A DNA stretch of 64,000 nucleotides from a bacterium (GCA_016708315.1 JADJGC010000004.1:186001-250000); one strand, 5' to 3'. Numbered from the stretch's first letter, positions 1-9,904 are shown. The notes: generated by a model from the letters alone, not told the origin. A program made the numbers and translations.

Positions 1-131
1 ACAGAACATGGATATTCAATATTATCTTATAGGTATACTAAGCAACCGCCTGGTTCCAGTCCAGTAGTGGACTTGTGAGGGCAAATGCGTCTTTATTTGA
101 CAAGTAAATTTCCAGAAAGGACAGGCTACTT

Positions 132-2381
132 ATGATCCGTACCATTCTTACTTTGGTGCTGGCCCTCACTTCGTTTGCGTTCGCCGCAACTATTCATGTT
201 CCCGGCGATCAACCCACCATCCAGGCGGGTGTTGATGCCGCACTTGACAACGACACCGTATTTGTTGCTCCCGGCGACTATGCCGAAAACATCATCATCA
301 ATTCCAAAAGCATCTCCTTGATTTCCGATTCAGGAGCGACCATGACAATTATTCGCCCCTTCGACTCCGGCGAGAGAGCTCTGCATCTTCCTACCAATCT
401 TAATCATGCATTCCTACTCAAGGGATTCACCTTCACCGGTTCCAATGGCCATGCTTGCGTTGAAATTTACCGCGGGGATGCCGGCGTTTATGACAATATC
501 TTTGAAGATAACGATGTGGACGATGGTGCCATCTTCCTGTACTACTGCGGTGGAACCGTCATGAACAACGTCTTCCGAAACAACCGTGGTACATTGCACG
601 GTGGCGGGATTCGCGTCGCCAGCTGGAGTCCGATGTTGATTGCCGGCAACACGATTACTGGCAACACTGCCACCTACGGTGCCGGTATCAACGCTCTTGG
701 CGCCCGGTATGCCACGGTTCGCAACAACATCTTGGTTGACAACCATGCATTATCAGGCGGCGGCGGAATCTACTTGGCCAATCCCGACGCCTTCTCCAAT
801 CTGGTGCACGACAATACAATCGTCAACTGCAGTTCCGGTAACAATACCGGCGGCGGTATCTGCTTTGCCGCAGCGGATGGCGACACCGCTTATAACAATA
901 TCGTGGTTAGCTGCCAAGGAAACGGCTTGTGGGCTGCCACCAGTGTCAATTGCTATTTCGACTACAATTGCCTTTTCAATAACTCCCCGGGTGATTACAG
1001 TGGCGTTATCTATGGTCCTAACGCGGTCTATGCCGATCCGCAATTTGTCGGTGGTGATCCATTCAGTTATGAACTCATGCCCTCATCGCCCTGTATCGAT
1101 GCCGGCAATCCGGAGACTCGGTTCAATGACCTCGACGGCTCCCGCAATGACATCGGCGCCGTTTTGGTGGAAACTCCAGCGGTTCCGAAAACGATTCGAG
1201 TCCCTGCAGACCAGCCGACCATTCAAGCTGCGGTCGATGTCGCTAATGATGGCGACACAATCTTGGTTGCACCGGGTGAATACTCGGAGAATGTCGTCAT
1301 TGTTTTCAAGAGTATTGTCATGATCTCTGACTCCGGTGCCGCGGCGACCATTCTTCGCCCGCTCGACCCAAGCCAAAGAGCCCTGCATCTCCCCAATAAC
1401 TCGGGATTTGAGTTCACGTTGAGGGGTTTCACTTTCACCGGCTCCAATGGCCACACCTGCGTTGAAATTTATCTCGGGAATGCGGTCGTGTCCGACAATG
1501 TCTTCGAAGATAACGATGTGGACGATGGCGCCATTTTCCTGTACTACTGCGGTGGAACGGTTAAAAACAACGCCTTCAGAAATAACCGCGGTACATCGCA
1601 CGGCGGCGGCATACGCGTCGCCAGTTGGAGTCCGATGTTGATCGAAGCCAACACGATAACCGGAAACACTGCGAAATATGGCGCGGGAATAAACGCCCTT
1701 GGCGCTCGGTACGCTACCATTCGGAACAACTTAATTGTCGACAACCACGCTTCAATGGGCGGTGGCGGTCTTTACTTAGCCAACCCCGATGCCTACAACA
1801 ACCTGGTTCACGACAACACCATTGTTGATTGCAGTTCTGGTGACAATACCGGCGGGGGAATCTGCTTTGCCGCAGCCGATGGAGACACTGCTTACAACAA
1901 TATCGTCGTTAATTGCCAGGGAAACGGCATTTGGGCTGCAAGCAGCATCAACTGCTACTTCGATTACAATTGCCTGTTCAACAATGTACCCGGCGACTAC
2001 AGCGGTGTTGTAACTGGCCCCAACGGCGTCTATGCCGATCCGATGTTTGTTGGCGGTAATCCCTTCAGTTTCGATCTGATGCCCTTTTCTCCCTGTATCG
2101 ATAAAGGCAATCCCGATCCAATGTTCAATGATCTCGACGGTTCACGCAATGACATTGGCGCCTTTCCGGTAATTGCGTATGTGCTGGGAGATGCTGACGG
2201 GAATGGTACAGTTAACGTATCTGACGCAGTTTTTCTGCTCAATTACATCTTCGCGTTTGGGCCAGCCCCAATACCGCCGGCCGCCGGCGACCCAAATTGC
2301 GACGGCAATTGCAACATCTCAGACGTCGTATACATCATAAACTACATCTTCTCGGGTGGCCCGGCGCCTTGCCAGAAATAG
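132..2381 (+). CDS. Secreted duplicated beta-helix protein with C-terminal dockerin
   Basis: The 749-residue protein starts with a signal peptide ending near residue 18 (TSFAFA). Two near-identical modules of about 330 residues follow, beginning at about residues 21 and 355. Each opens with the VPxDQPTIQA(G/A)VD motif and carries short N/G/V-rich repeats typical of right-handed parallel beta-helices (pectate-lyase-like, NosD/DUF1565-like). The strings EDNDVDDGAIFLYYCGG and GGGIRVASWSPMLI recur almost unchanged in both, so the duplication is internal and fairly recent. The last 65 residues form a type I dockerin with two calcium-binding-like repeats (GDADGNGTVNVSD and GDPNCDGNCNISD, each followed by NYIF). 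No catalytic residues are evident, and a carbohydrate-binding or surface role is inference. A purine-rich GAAAGGA precedes the ATG. The same architecture recurs in the gene at 45780. Confidence 0.85.
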   Translation: MIRTILTLVLALTSFAFAATIHVPGDQPTIQAGVDAALDNDTVFVAPGDYAENIIINSKSISLISDSGATMTIIRPFDSGERALHLPTNLNHAFLLKGFTFTGSNGHACVEIYRGDAGVYDNIFEDNDVDDGAIFLYYCGGTVMNNVFRNNRGTLHGGGIRVASWSPMLIAGNTITGNTATYGAGINALGARYATVRNNILVDNHALSGGGGIYLANPDAFSNLVHDNTIVNCSSGNNTGGGICFAAADGDTAYNNIVVSCQGNGLWAATSVNCYFDYNCLFNNSPGDYSGVIYGPNAVYADPQFVGGDPFSYELMPSSPCIDAGNPETRFNDLDGSRNDIGAVLVETPAVPKTIRVPADQPTIQAAVDVANDGDTILVAPGEYSENVVIVFKSIVMISDSGAAATILRPLDPSQRALHLPNNSGFEFTLRGFTFTGSNGHTCVEIYLGNAVVSDNVFEDNDVDDGAIFLYYCGGTVKNNAFRNNRGTSHGGGIRVASWSPMLIEANTITGNTAKYGAGINALGARYATIRNNLIVDNHASMGGGGLYLANPDAYNNLVHDNTIVDCSSGDNTGGGICFAAADGDTAYNNIVVNCQGNGIWAASSINCYFDYNCLFNNVPGDYSGVVTGPNGVYADPMFVGGNPFSFDLMPFSPCIDKGNPDPMFNDLDGSRNDIGAFPVIAYVLGDADGNGTVNVSDAVFLLNYIFAFGPAPIPPAAGDPNCDGNCNISDVVYIINYIFSGGPAPCQK

Positions 2382-2717
2382 GCAGAAATCCCATTTTGTT
2401 CGACTAATCCTGCGGGAAAAGGCAATCCTAAGGCTTTTTCCCGCAATCAATACCTGTTGTCTCCTAATTGCTTAAGGAGACCCTTTAACCGTAAGGATGT
2501 TAGCCCTTTCTGCACTTAAATTTAACAGCATACTAACGGCTTTTTCTATTGACACTACAGCATAAAACTCTATATTCGTTTTGATGGGAAATAGGGGGTG
2601 CTATACTTATTTTTACCAGTCGTCATTGCAGTCTTACAACCTGAAACTTTTATGGAAGTGAACCTTTCCTTTACTTTGAGAAAAAACCAAGACTCACTTA
2701 ACTCTACAGGAGGCTCT
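2382..2717. other. Intergenic leader before the giant secreted protein
   Basis: No gene is seen in this stretch. It holds a short inverted repeat of about 7 bp (GCGGGAAAAGGC...GCCTTTTTCCCGC, about 2411-2443) that could end transcription of the upstream beta-helix gene, and the promoter at 2549-2576 for the downstream gene. A longer reading of the downstream frame back to 2598 lacks a ribosome binding site and a signal peptide and is not supported. Confidence 0.4.
2549..2576 (+). promoter_or_regulatory. Sigma70-like promoter of the giant secreted protein
   Basis: TTGACA (2549-2554) and TATATT (2571-2576) are separated by 16 bp. The pair lies about 140 bp before the ATG at 2718. It matches the housekeeping consensus with one mismatch in the -10 and a slightly short spacer. 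Confidence 0.5.
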
Positions 2718-5700
2718 ATGTCGCCAAAGCGCCTGCTAACCCGAACTATGATGCTATTCATAGCTCTGGCAGCGTTTATTCTGTCGACGAGTGCGGCCTA
2801 TGCACAGCCGCATGACTCGACAACGAACTATTTGCGTATCGAGTGTCCAACTAACGTACCGTTGGTTGCTGGAACAATCGTAAGCGTCCCGGTCTATATG
2901 GCAAATTCAAAAGACCTCGGCGCATTTACCTTTGGTTTCAAGTACGACACGTATCACATGGAGTTTACCTCCTTAGTAGGTGGACCGGATCTAAATGACC
3001 TTGGTGGTCAATTCCGCTCCACTCCCAGAGATACTGCACTCAATACGGTGCTGACGGGTTGGTTTACTTTCGACCCGACAATGCCAATTCCGGTGCATGC
3101 TCCAGGCGCAACCGAGGTGCTTGCTTTCACAATGCGCTTCACCGTCAAGGCTGGCGTAACCGATGGTTGTGCTGACCTGTTCAACGTCTTCGTTCCGCCA
3201 GCCGGCCCGGCTATTTTTGCCCCGATGGATGGTTCAGCGGATATCGTTCCCGTACTCAAAGATTGCGGAACCAAAGACATTATTTTTGGCACAGGATGCC
3301 CCGATCCCACGAATACCCCGCCAATCGCTGTTTGCCAGCCGATTTCCGTCGCTGCCGGTGCCAATTGCACCGCAGTAGCTGATATCAATAATGGCTCCAG
3401 CGATCCAGATGGCGACCAGATTACGATTACTCAGGTTCCGGCCGGTCCATATCCGCTCGGACAGACTGTAGTCTCCTTAATTGTCACCGACAACGGCACT
3501 CCGGTGCTCGCCGATACCGTAAGCTGTACTGTCACAGTTACCGACCAGACTAATCCAGTCGTAACTTGCCCGGCAAACATCACCGTCGGAAACGATGTTG
3601 GTGCATGCGGCGCGATTGTTAATTTCGCTGCCACAGCCACCGACAATTGTGACGCTGCTGTTGCCATAACCTACAGTCAGAATCCGGCGACGCTGTTCCC
3701 GGTTGGCGCCACCGTTGTTACCGCTACCGCTACTGATGATGCCGGTAACACCGCTCAGTGCCAATTCACAGTCACTGTCAACGATACTCAGAACCCGGTT
3801 GCTGTTTGCCCGGCTGACATCAGTGTCACCGCAAACCCGGGTGAGACAAGCGCTATCGTGAACTTCGTTGTTAGCGCCACCGATAACTGCGCAGGTTCTA
3901 CCGCCGCTGCCGTTCCGGCTTCCGGTTCAGCCTTCCCGCTCGGCACTACGATTGTTACCGTAACCGCGACCGACGAAGCAGGCAACACTGGTCAGTGCCA
4001 GTTCAATGTTACCGTCAACGCCGGTAACGCTGCACCGGTTGTCTCCAACATTCCGGATCAGATTATTGATCAAGGCGGCACCTTTGCAACCATCGCGCTC
4101 GATGACTATGTCACCGACCCAGATGACATCGATGCCGATATCGTCTGGACTACTCAGTTGATGAAGTCCAAAGGCGATCTTACCGTTAGCATTGATCCGG
4201 GCACCCGCGTCGCAACTCTCGTTGCCACTCCGGACTTTACCGGTTCCGCGGTCTTTACTTTCCGCGCTACCGATCCAGACAATGCCTATGATGAAGATCA
4301 GGCCACTTTCACCGTCAATGCTATTGTGAACGATCCGCCGACTGTCTCCGACATCCCGGATCAGACAATCACCGAAGGTCAGTTGTTTACCACCATCAAC
4401 CTTGATGACTTTGTCGTTGATCCTGATGACGCCGACAATCTCCTGACCTGGACCTTCTCAGGTAATACTGAATTAGTGGTGGCAATCAGCCCGTCCCGTG
4501 TAGCCACGATCTCCTATCCGAGTGGCTTCCTCGGCGCCGAGACGATTACCTTTACCGCAACCGACCCGGGCCTTCTGGCTGATAACGATGCCGCGACCTT
4601 CACGGTCAACGCAATTCCGAATCAGGCGCCGGTTGTTGCCGACATTCCTGATCAGACCATCCTTGATGGCCAGTCATTCGCAATTATCGATCTCGACGAC
4701 TACGTCGCCGATCCGGACAACGCTGACAACGAACTTACCTGGACCTTCTCAGGCAATACCGAACTCATCGTCGTCATCGACACCGGTAATGTTACCATGA
4801 TTACCTATCCGAGCGGCTTCACCGGTTCAGAGACAGTGACTTTCACTGCCACCGACCCGGGTCTTCTTGCCGACTCCGATGCGGCTACCTTCACGGTTAA
4901 TGCCGACCTGAATCCGGACTTCACGATTGACGTTACTCCGGAGACCATTACTATTGAAGGCGGTCTTGCTTCACCGTTCGTATACAACATTGCCATCGGC
5001 TCAATCGATGGATTCTCCGATGCGGTTGACCTCGCTGTTAGCGGCGTAGGTATTAACTTCACCGGTGACTTCACTGTCGATCCAGTCGCTGCTCCGGGCC
5101 TTAGCACCTTCAATGGCGCAATTGACCCAAGCACGCCGACCGGTGTTTATGACCTCGTATTCACAGGCACCAGCGGCTCCGTTAAGGCTGACACTGTTCA
5201 GCTTGAAGTCGGCAGCTGCGTTGCCCCGCCTGTTGTAGTCACCAGCTTCGACACTTTGGTTGTCATTGCTGAAGAAGGCTCCAACCCGGCTGACGAGTCA
5301 TTCTATGTTACTAATGGCGCAGTCTGCGGCACCCTTTATTGGGCAGTCAATTCAGACCAGCCGTGGGTAACTGCAAGTCCGGAAAGTGGCAACGTCGATG
5401 CCGGAGATACTCCCGGTGACCTGATTACGTTGTCGTTCAATACTGCCGGTCTTGCGGCTTCCGGAAGCCCGTATACTGCCCACGTGCAGGTTTCGCCGGT
5501 CACAGTCGGCAAGGATGTTAATGCCGACGAAAACGGCGTAATTGAAATTACGCTCTTCGTCACCGAGAAGCCGATTTCCGAAGACACCGTTTGGTTGTCG
5601 CACGAAATCGCTTATCCGGATGATGATGTCGCAGTCTACATGAACTTCTCGAACTATGAAGAACTTGCCGGTATGTCGGCTGGTTTGACTTGGAGCTCGT

Positions 5701-7784
5701 CAGACGTGATGCTTGATTCGGTGTCATTTGCCGGATCGCGCGTCGAATTTATCGAAAACAAGATCACCACAATTGACAACACCGCCCATACCTTGGCGCA
5801 CGGTCTCTTCCGTCTTCCGCCGGAACCGCTCGTCGCGGCTGGTTCAGGTCTCTGGGCTACCCTGTGGTTCTCAGTTGATCCGTCAGCAATGGCGCAGGTT
5901 GTCACAATTGACACCCTGTTCATCGCCCCGGGAGTCGAACTGATGTTCTCCGATGAAATCGGAAACTCGATCTACCCGCAGTTCTTTGCCGGTTCGATCA
6001 CCATCAATGAAGTAGCTGAAAACTGCATCAGCGGTTATATCAGCGATGTCAACGGTGGAGTCGAAGGCGCTACCGTCGAGCTGTTGGATGAGACTGGCGT
6101 TATTGCCACGACCACGACCAACAATGATGGTTACTACGAATTCTGCTTCATGATGCCTCCAGATGGCGGATACACAGTCCGTGCTTACAAAGACGGTTAC
6201 TATCCTGAAACCACAGGCAACGTAAACCTTCCGGATACGGATGTTAACATCGTCCTTGAAGTCTTGGTAGCCGACGTCACCCCGACCTACGAATGGGTTG
6301 ACCTCTATTGCCAGGGTGGAGCACTGTTCAACGGCGAGCCGGTTGCTGTCGGTTCCGTCATTGAAGCCTTCGATCCGGACGGCGTGCTCTGCGGCCGCTG
6401 GGTTGTCAGCACTCCGGGTACGTTCGGATTCATGCCGGTCTACGTCGATGATCCGTACACTCCGGGTGTCGATGAAGGCTGCGTCATTGGTGATGCGATT
6501 ACCATTATGCTTGATGGCGCGTCGGTTGACCTTTCCGGTGACCCGTTGGTCTGGACCGGTAACGGCGATCGCTATGAAGCTTGCTTCACTGCACCGTCCG
6601 ATCAAGATGTCACCAGATGCCTCTACTTGGCAGCTGGCTGGAATCTGATTTCACTCAATGTAGCTCTGTCAACCTCTGATCTCGAAACCCTGTTCGCTGA
6701 CGTAATGGATAACACCGACGTCATCCTGAGCTTCGAATCAGTTGGTCTTACTTATGACCCGGATCTTCCGGAATTCTCGACCCTGTTTGAAGTCGACAAC
6801 GCTCATGGTTACTGGTTCCGTATGGATGCAGCCGATTCAATCTGCTTCACCGGTCAGTTAATTGCAGCCTCGACTCCGATCTCAATCGAGAACAACTGGA
6901 ACTTGGTTAGCTATCTGCCTGAAGCTCCGCTTTCGGTTCCGAACGCACTTGCTTCAATCTGGAGCAGCGTCGTTGTCGTACTCGGCTACGAAAATGGTGG
7001 TCTGAGCTATGACCCGGCACTTCCGGAACTTGCCACTCTTAACGAGATGAAGGCTGGCTTCGGCTACTGGATCAAGACGAACTCTGCCGGAACGCTTATC
7101 TATCCTGATGGCGAACCGACGTTCGTTTCCTCCGTACCGGATGTCACGCGCAACCTCAACAGCTTCGTGCCGCGCGTACAGTCCAGCAATACCTGGATCA
7201 ACCTGTATGGCTCCGACGTTAAACTCGACGGTCAGAACATTCCGGCCGGAACAGTCATCGAAGCCTACAATGAAGCCGGTATTATGGTCGGTGAGTTTGC
7301 TGTCCGTCAGACGGGCAAGTTCGGGTTCATGCCGGTCTATGGTCCGGATAACTTCAGCTCAAACAATGATGTTGCCAACTCAGGCAAGATCAGCTTCAAG
7401 ATCAACGGTGAACAGATCGAGCAGACAATCGACTGGACAGCCAATGGCGATCGCGTATTCGTCAACGAATTCACGACCCTTGGTAAGTCTGGTGGAGTAT
7501 TGCCGGATCAGTTCAGCCTGGCTCAGAACTATCCGAATCCATTCAACCCCGAAACCTCGATCGAATACGTGGTTGCAAAGCCCGGCTTCGTCGAAGTCTC
7601 GATCTACAACGTAATGGGTGCCAAGGTTAAGACACTGGTCAGCGATTACCAGTCAGCCGGTACCTATAGCGTAAAGTGGTATGGAAATTCTGATTCCGGC
7701 GCGCAGGTTGCCTCAGGTGTCTACTTCTACAAGTTGACCTCGGGTGACTTCTCCGAAATCAAGAAGATGACTCTTCTGAAGTAA
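2718..7784 (+). CDS. Giant secreted multidomain protein: cohesin-like, HYR, cadherin-like repeats, T9SS-like C-terminal domain
   Basis: The start is the ATG preceded by AGGAGG, which gives 1688 residues and a clear signal peptide (MSPKRLLTRTMMLF...AYAQ). Approximate order: a cohesin-like domain (38-170, 'VPVYMANSKDLGAFTFGFKYD'); an HYR-like segment (197-270); two HYR domains (272-434, 'TDNC...VVTATATDDAGN'); three roughly 97-residue Ig/cadherin-like repeats starting 'APVVxxIPDQxIxxG' (438-727); a BACON-like segment around 880; a second cohesin-like domain (957-1096); a carboxypeptidase-regulatory-like fold (1097-1174); paired 'WxNLY...GTVIEA' segments flanking 'NWNLVS' repeats (1191-1590); and a C-terminal 'NYPNPFNPETSIEY' FlgD/type-A sorting-like domain (1594-1688). 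It is probably surface-exposed or secreted through a type 9-like route. No enzyme domain is visible. The cohesin-like domains could receive the dockerins encoded elsewhere in the window, but this is inference. Confidence 0.85.
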   Translation: MSPKRLLTRTMMLFIALAAFILSTSAAYAQPHDSTTNYLRIECPTNVPLVAGTIVSVPVYMANSKDLGAFTFGFKYDTYHMEFTSLVGGPDLNDLGGQFRSTPRDTALNTVLTGWFTFDPTMPIPVHAPGATEVLAFTMRFTVKAGVTDGCADLFNVFVPPAGPAIFAPMDGSADIVPVLKDCGTKDIIFGTGCPDPTNTPPIAVCQPISVAAGANCTAVADINNGSSDPDGDQITITQVPAGPYPLGQTVVSLIVTDNGTPVLADTVSCTVTVTDQTNPVVTCPANITVGNDVGACGAIVNFAATATDNCDAAVAITYSQNPATLFPVGATVVTATATDDAGNTAQCQFTVTVNDTQNPVAVCPADISVTANPGETSAIVNFVVSATDNCAGSTAAAVPASGSAFPLGTTIVTVTATDEAGNTGQCQFNVTVNAGNAAPVVSNIPDQIIDQGGTFATIALDDYVTDPDDIDADIVWTTQLMKSKGDLTVSIDPGTRVATLVATPDFTGSAVFTFRATDPDNAYDEDQATFTVNAIVNDPPTVSDIPDQTITEGQLFTTINLDDFVVDPDDADNLLTWTFSGNTELVVAISPSRVATISYPSGFLGAETITFTATDPGLLADNDAATFTVNAIPNQAPVVADIPDQTILDGQSFAIIDLDDYVADPDNADNELTWTFSGNTELIVVIDTGNVTMITYPSGFTGSETVTFTATDPGLLADSDAATFTVNADLNPDFTIDVTPETITIEGGLASPFVYNIAIGSIDGFSDAVDLAVSGVGINFTGDFTVDPVAAPGLSTFNGAIDPSTPTGVYDLVFTGTSGSVKADTVQLEVGSCVAPPVVVTSFDTLVVIAEEGSNPADESFYVTNGAVCGTLYWAVNSDQPWVTASPESGNVDAGDTPGDLITLSFNTAGLAASGSPYTAHVQVSPVTVGKDVNADENGVIEITLFVTEKPISEDTVWLSHEIAYPDDDVAVYMNFSNYEELAGMSAGLTWSSSDVMLDSVSFAGSRVEFIENKITTIDNTAHTLAHGLFRLPPEPLVAAGSGLWATLWFSVDPSAMAQVVTIDTLFIAPGVELMFSDEIGNSIYPQFFAGSITINEVAENCISGYISDVNGGVEGATVELLDETGVIATTTTNNDGYYEFCFMMPPDGGYTVRAYKDGYYPETTGNVNLPDTDVNIVLEVLVADVTPTYEWVDLYCQGGALFNGEPVAVGSVIEAFDPDGVLCGRWVVSTPGTFGFMPVYVDDPYTPGVDEGCVIGDAITIMLDGASVDLSGDPLVWTGNGDRYEACFTAPSDQDVTRCLYLAAGWNLISLNVALSTSDLETLFADVMDNTDVILSFESVGLTYDPDLPEFSTLFEVDNAHGYWFRMDAADSICFTGQLIAASTPISIENNWNLVSYLPEAPLSVPNALASIWSSVVVVLGYENGGLSYDPALPELATLNEMKAGFGYWIKTNSAGTLIYPDGEPTFVSSVPDVTRNLNSFVPRVQSSNTWINLYGSDVKLDGQNIPAGTVIEAYNEAGIMVGEFAVRQTGKFGFMPVYGPDNFSSNNDVANSGKISFKINGEQIEQTIDWTANGDRVFVNEFTTLGKSGGVLPDQFSLAQNYPNPFNPETSIEYVVAKPGFVEVSIYNVMGAKVKTLVSDYQSAGTYSVKWYGNSDSGAQVASGVYFYKLTSGDFSEIKKMTLLK

Positions 7785-7794
7785 TCTTCATAAG

Positions 7795-7864
7795 CCGAAA
7801 CGAAATCAGTTTCGGTCCATAAATCCAAAAGCCCTTGAGAGTAATCTCAAGGGCTTTTGTTTTC
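7795..7864. terminator. Bidirectional rho-independent terminator (preceded by a small hairpin)
   Basis: A perfect 10-bp stem (GCCCTTGAGA / TCTCAAGGGC, 7831-7840 and 7845-7854, GTAA loop) is flanked by AAAA on the left and TTTT on the right, so it can end transcripts from both sides. It sits between the giant protein and the convergent PilZ gene. A second 7-bp hairpin (CCGAAAC/GTTTCGG, 7795-7815) precedes it. Confidence 0.85.
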
Positions 7865-7901
7865 TTGCCGGTTGCGAATGTTTGTCGTGCGACGATTCTG
7901 G

Positions 7902-8294
7902 CTAACGAATCGTCCTTCCCATCGGATCCGCTACTGCCGCCTTAGCCGCTTCCCGTGCTTCGTCCCACGGAACAATCAAGAATTTGAGAATCATTTTGTC
8001 GCTTTCAGTCAGGTCGCGAAACTCAAATCCCACTTCGAACATTCCGTCACCTTCATCAAGTACACACCACTTACTCTCAAGCCATAATGCGAGTTCAGTG
8101 ATCTCAAGAATCGGCTCAGGTAGTGCCAAGCGGCACTGAAACAGCTTACCTGCAGCGACTGGTTCCCGACACAGAAGCTTACAGCCGCCGGAATTCAAGT
8201 CTTGAACCGATCCAAGCGGTTGATCTGTCTGCTTGTCGACCACATAGAGGTCGGAAGCTGGTGTTCGGCGCTGCGATTGACGTCGCTCGGGCAT
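7902..8294 (-). CDS. PilZ domain protein (cyclic-di-GMP binding)
   Basis: A single PilZ domain of 130 residues. The N-terminal arginine cluster (RRQSQRR, residues 4-10) and the later DLNSGGCKL segment (about 32-40) correspond to the RxxxR and D/NxSxxG c-di-GMP-binding motifs. The serine position of the second motif is Asn here, with Ser one residue later, so binding affinity may differ. There is no partner domain, so it would act as a stand-alone adaptor. GAGGAGGG lies 5 bp before the ATG. It is convergent with the giant secreted protein and shares its terminator. Its target cannot be read from the neighbourhood. Confidence 0.8.
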   Translation of the reverse strand: MPERRQSQRRTPASDLYVVDKQTDQPLGSVQDLNSGGCKLLCREPVAAGKLFQCRLALPEPILEITELALWLESKWCVLDEGDGMFEVGFEFRDLTESDKMILKFLIVPWDEAREAAKAAVADPMGRTIR

Positions 8295-8413
8295 CGCCGC
8301 CCTCCTCTAAAATCAGGAAAGAATGGAAATGTGTCTTATATGCTGTTTCGACATAGGCTTAGAAAGACTTTAGCCCTTGGCAATGCCGAATCGGCGCTAA
8401 TCCGCAACCGCTT

Positions 8414-8743
8414 TTAATCAACCATGAACATCTTCACGCCAGTTGCGGTCGATGACCTGTGCGGTTCCGCTCCATCTGCTACCTGATAGCTGGTTCCAGG
8501 AGTCAAAATGAATTCGCGCCCATCCTTCAATTTGGTCACCAAAGTGCCTTCCAGCACAAGCAGAATGTGTCCCTTTTCGCACCAATGGTCAGAAACGTAT
8601 CCGGACGAATATTCGACCATTCTGACGCGAATATCACCGAACTGCACAGATCGCCTAACCGCCACACCGCTCTCACCTTCTTGCTCCGTCGTCGCAATCG
8701 TGCTCCAATCGACTACCGTAAATGGAATGTTAGAAATCTTCAT
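8414..8743 (-). CDS. DHCW-motif cupin-fold protein
   Basis: A 109-residue single-domain cupin. It carries the sequence DHWCEKGHILLVLEGTL (residues about 52-68), the hallmark of the DHCW-motif cupin family, which has no assigned reaction. The ATG at 8743 is preferred over the one 6 bp upstream because GGAG then lies at 6-bp spacing; the upstream ATG directly abuts it. The gene is monocistronic and divergent from gatC. It is a small metal-binding-type beta-barrel and its function is unknown. Confidence 0.75.
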   Translation of the reverse strand: MKISNIPFTVVDWSTIATTEQEGESGVAVRRSVQFGDIRVRMVEYSSGYVSDHWCEKGHILLVLEGTLVTKLKDGREFILTPGTSYQVADGAEPHRSSTATGVKMFMVD

Positions 8744-8818
8744 ACACATCTCCGTTCTTGAAGTCTTTCAACAATCTATGTCAAGCTAGCCGCCAACTTC
8801 AATTCTTTTCTATTCTTG

Positions 8819-8847
8819 TTGACATCGTTCCCCAATATCCGTAAGGT
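8819..8847 (+). promoter_or_regulatory. Candidate promoter of the gatC-kds operon
   Basis: TTGACA (8819-8824), a 17-bp spacer and TAAGGT (8842-8847) lie 41 bp before gatC. The -35 is perfect and the -10 is weak, with three of six positions matching. Confidence 0.45.
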
Positions 8848-8888
8848 TAATCCCGTGTTTTTTACTACCCCTACGCGGGACCCCCAGT

Positions 8889-9176
8889 ATGATTAGCCGA
8901 GATGAGCTGCTTAAACTCGCAGCATTGGCGCGTCTGCGTCTGGATGAATCCGAAATCGCCCAATTCCAAGACGACATCGCCAAGATGCTCGAATACGTCA
9001 AGAAACTCGATCAGGTCGATACATCAGGTGTCCAATCCCAATTGCAGGAGAACGTCACTGGAAACGTCTTGCGCGAAGACATTGTCACGCCGTCACTTGG
9101 CGTGGATGAAGCTCTCAAGAACGCGCCTGAGCGGGTAGACAACTACTTCAAAGTCCCGAAAGTGGTGGATAATTGA
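8889..9176 (+). CDS. gatC: Asp-tRNA(Asn)/Glu-tRNA(Gln) amidotransferase subunit GatC
   Basis: The 95 residues match GatC along their full length: the N-terminal helix pair (SRDELLKLAALARLRLDESE), the internal 'FQDDIAKMLEYVKKLDQVDT' belt and the C-terminal 'NAPERVDNYFKVPKVV' tail. GatC is the small chaperone-like subunit of GatCAB, which amidates mischarged Glu-tRNA(Gln) or Asp-tRNA(Asn). gatA and gatB are not adjacent, so the complex is encoded at split loci. The stop codon overlaps the kdsB start by 4 bp, so gatC is the promoter-proximal gene of the Kdo operon. Confidence 0.95.
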   Translation: MISRDELLKLAALARLRLDESEIAQFQDDIAKMLEYVKKLDQVDTSGVQSQLQENVTGNVLREDIVTPSLGVDEALKNAPERVDNYFKVPKVVDN

Positions 9177-9904
9177 AGATAGTCGGAGTAATCCCGGCCC
9201 GGTTAGCCTCAAGCAGGTTTCCTCGGAAGGCACTGGCATTAATTGCAGGTCGTCCTATGATACTCCATGTCTGGGAACGAGTTAGAGCCTTCAGCCGCTT
9301 CGAGCGTTTGATCGTTGCCACCGACGACGAATCGATCAGCCAACTTATCATTCAAAACGGCGGCGAGGTTGTTCTCTCCAATGAGCCCTTCAAGAATGGC
9401 TCTGAGCGCTGTGCATCTGCAGTAGCAGATATCGACTGCGATGTCTGCATCGACATTCAGGGTGATGAGATATCGATTACGCCTGAGCAACTTGAACGGA
9501 CAGTCCAAGTACTTGAAAACAATCCGGATCTCCATGTCGCCACAGCGGCATTTCCGGTCTTACAAAGCGAAGATCTCAGCGATCCCAATCTGGTCAAAGT
9601 TGCTGTAGATGCGTTGGGTCACGCAATTGAGTTCTCTCGTAAGCCGATAACTGTAGCAGGGCAGAAGATTACCAATTACGGTCATGCTGGAATTTACGTA
9701 TATCGTAAGGACTTCCTGATCGAATATGCCCGTTTACCCCAGACTTCGCGTGAAATTGCCGAGTCCTTGGAACAGTTGCGAATTTTAGAGCATGGCCACA
9801 AAATCGGCGTGGCTATCATCAACAAGCCGTTATTATCTGTCAATACGCCGGAAGACCTGGCTTTAGCAAATAGATTGTTTTCGCAAGAGGGAGGAGTGAT
9901 TTAG
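9173..9904 (+). CDS. kdsB: 3-deoxy-manno-octulosonate cytidylyltransferase (CMP-Kdo synthetase)
   Basis: The 243-residue protein carries the family N-terminus VIPARLASSRFPRKAL (nucleotide-binding loop). Further on are the conserved 'CIDIQGDEISI' segment and 'YGHAGIYVYRKDFLIEYARLP'. It activates Kdo with CTP to give CMP-Kdo for lipid A core assembly in the cytoplasm. The start codon is TTG, fixed by the invariant (M)KIVGVIPAR start and translationally coupled to gatC by a 4-bp overlap. pyrG follows with a 1-bp overlap and makes the CTP this enzyme uses. Confidence 0.95.
   Translation: MKIVGVIPARLASSRFPRKALALIAGRPMILHVWERVRAFSRFERLIVATDDESISQLIIQNGGEVVLSNEPFKNGSERCASAVADIDCDVCIDIQGDEISITPEQLERTVQVLENNPDLHVATAAFPVLQSEDLSDPNLVKVAVDALGHAIEFSRKPITVAGQKITNYGHAGIYVYRKDFLIEYARLPQTSREIAESLEQLRILEHGHKIGVAIINKPLLSVNTPEDLALANRLFSQEGGVI

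Noticed and set aside
414..1601. Antisense and alternate-frame ORFs inside the beta-helix gene
   Set aside because: They mirror the repeated sense sequence, lack ribosome binding sites and have no recognisable domains. The sense frame has a signal peptide and dockerin.
132..2381. CRISPR-like or satellite array suggested by repeated DNA
   Set aside because: The repetition is two long coding modules, not short regularly spaced repeats. No CRISPR array was seen anywhere in the window.
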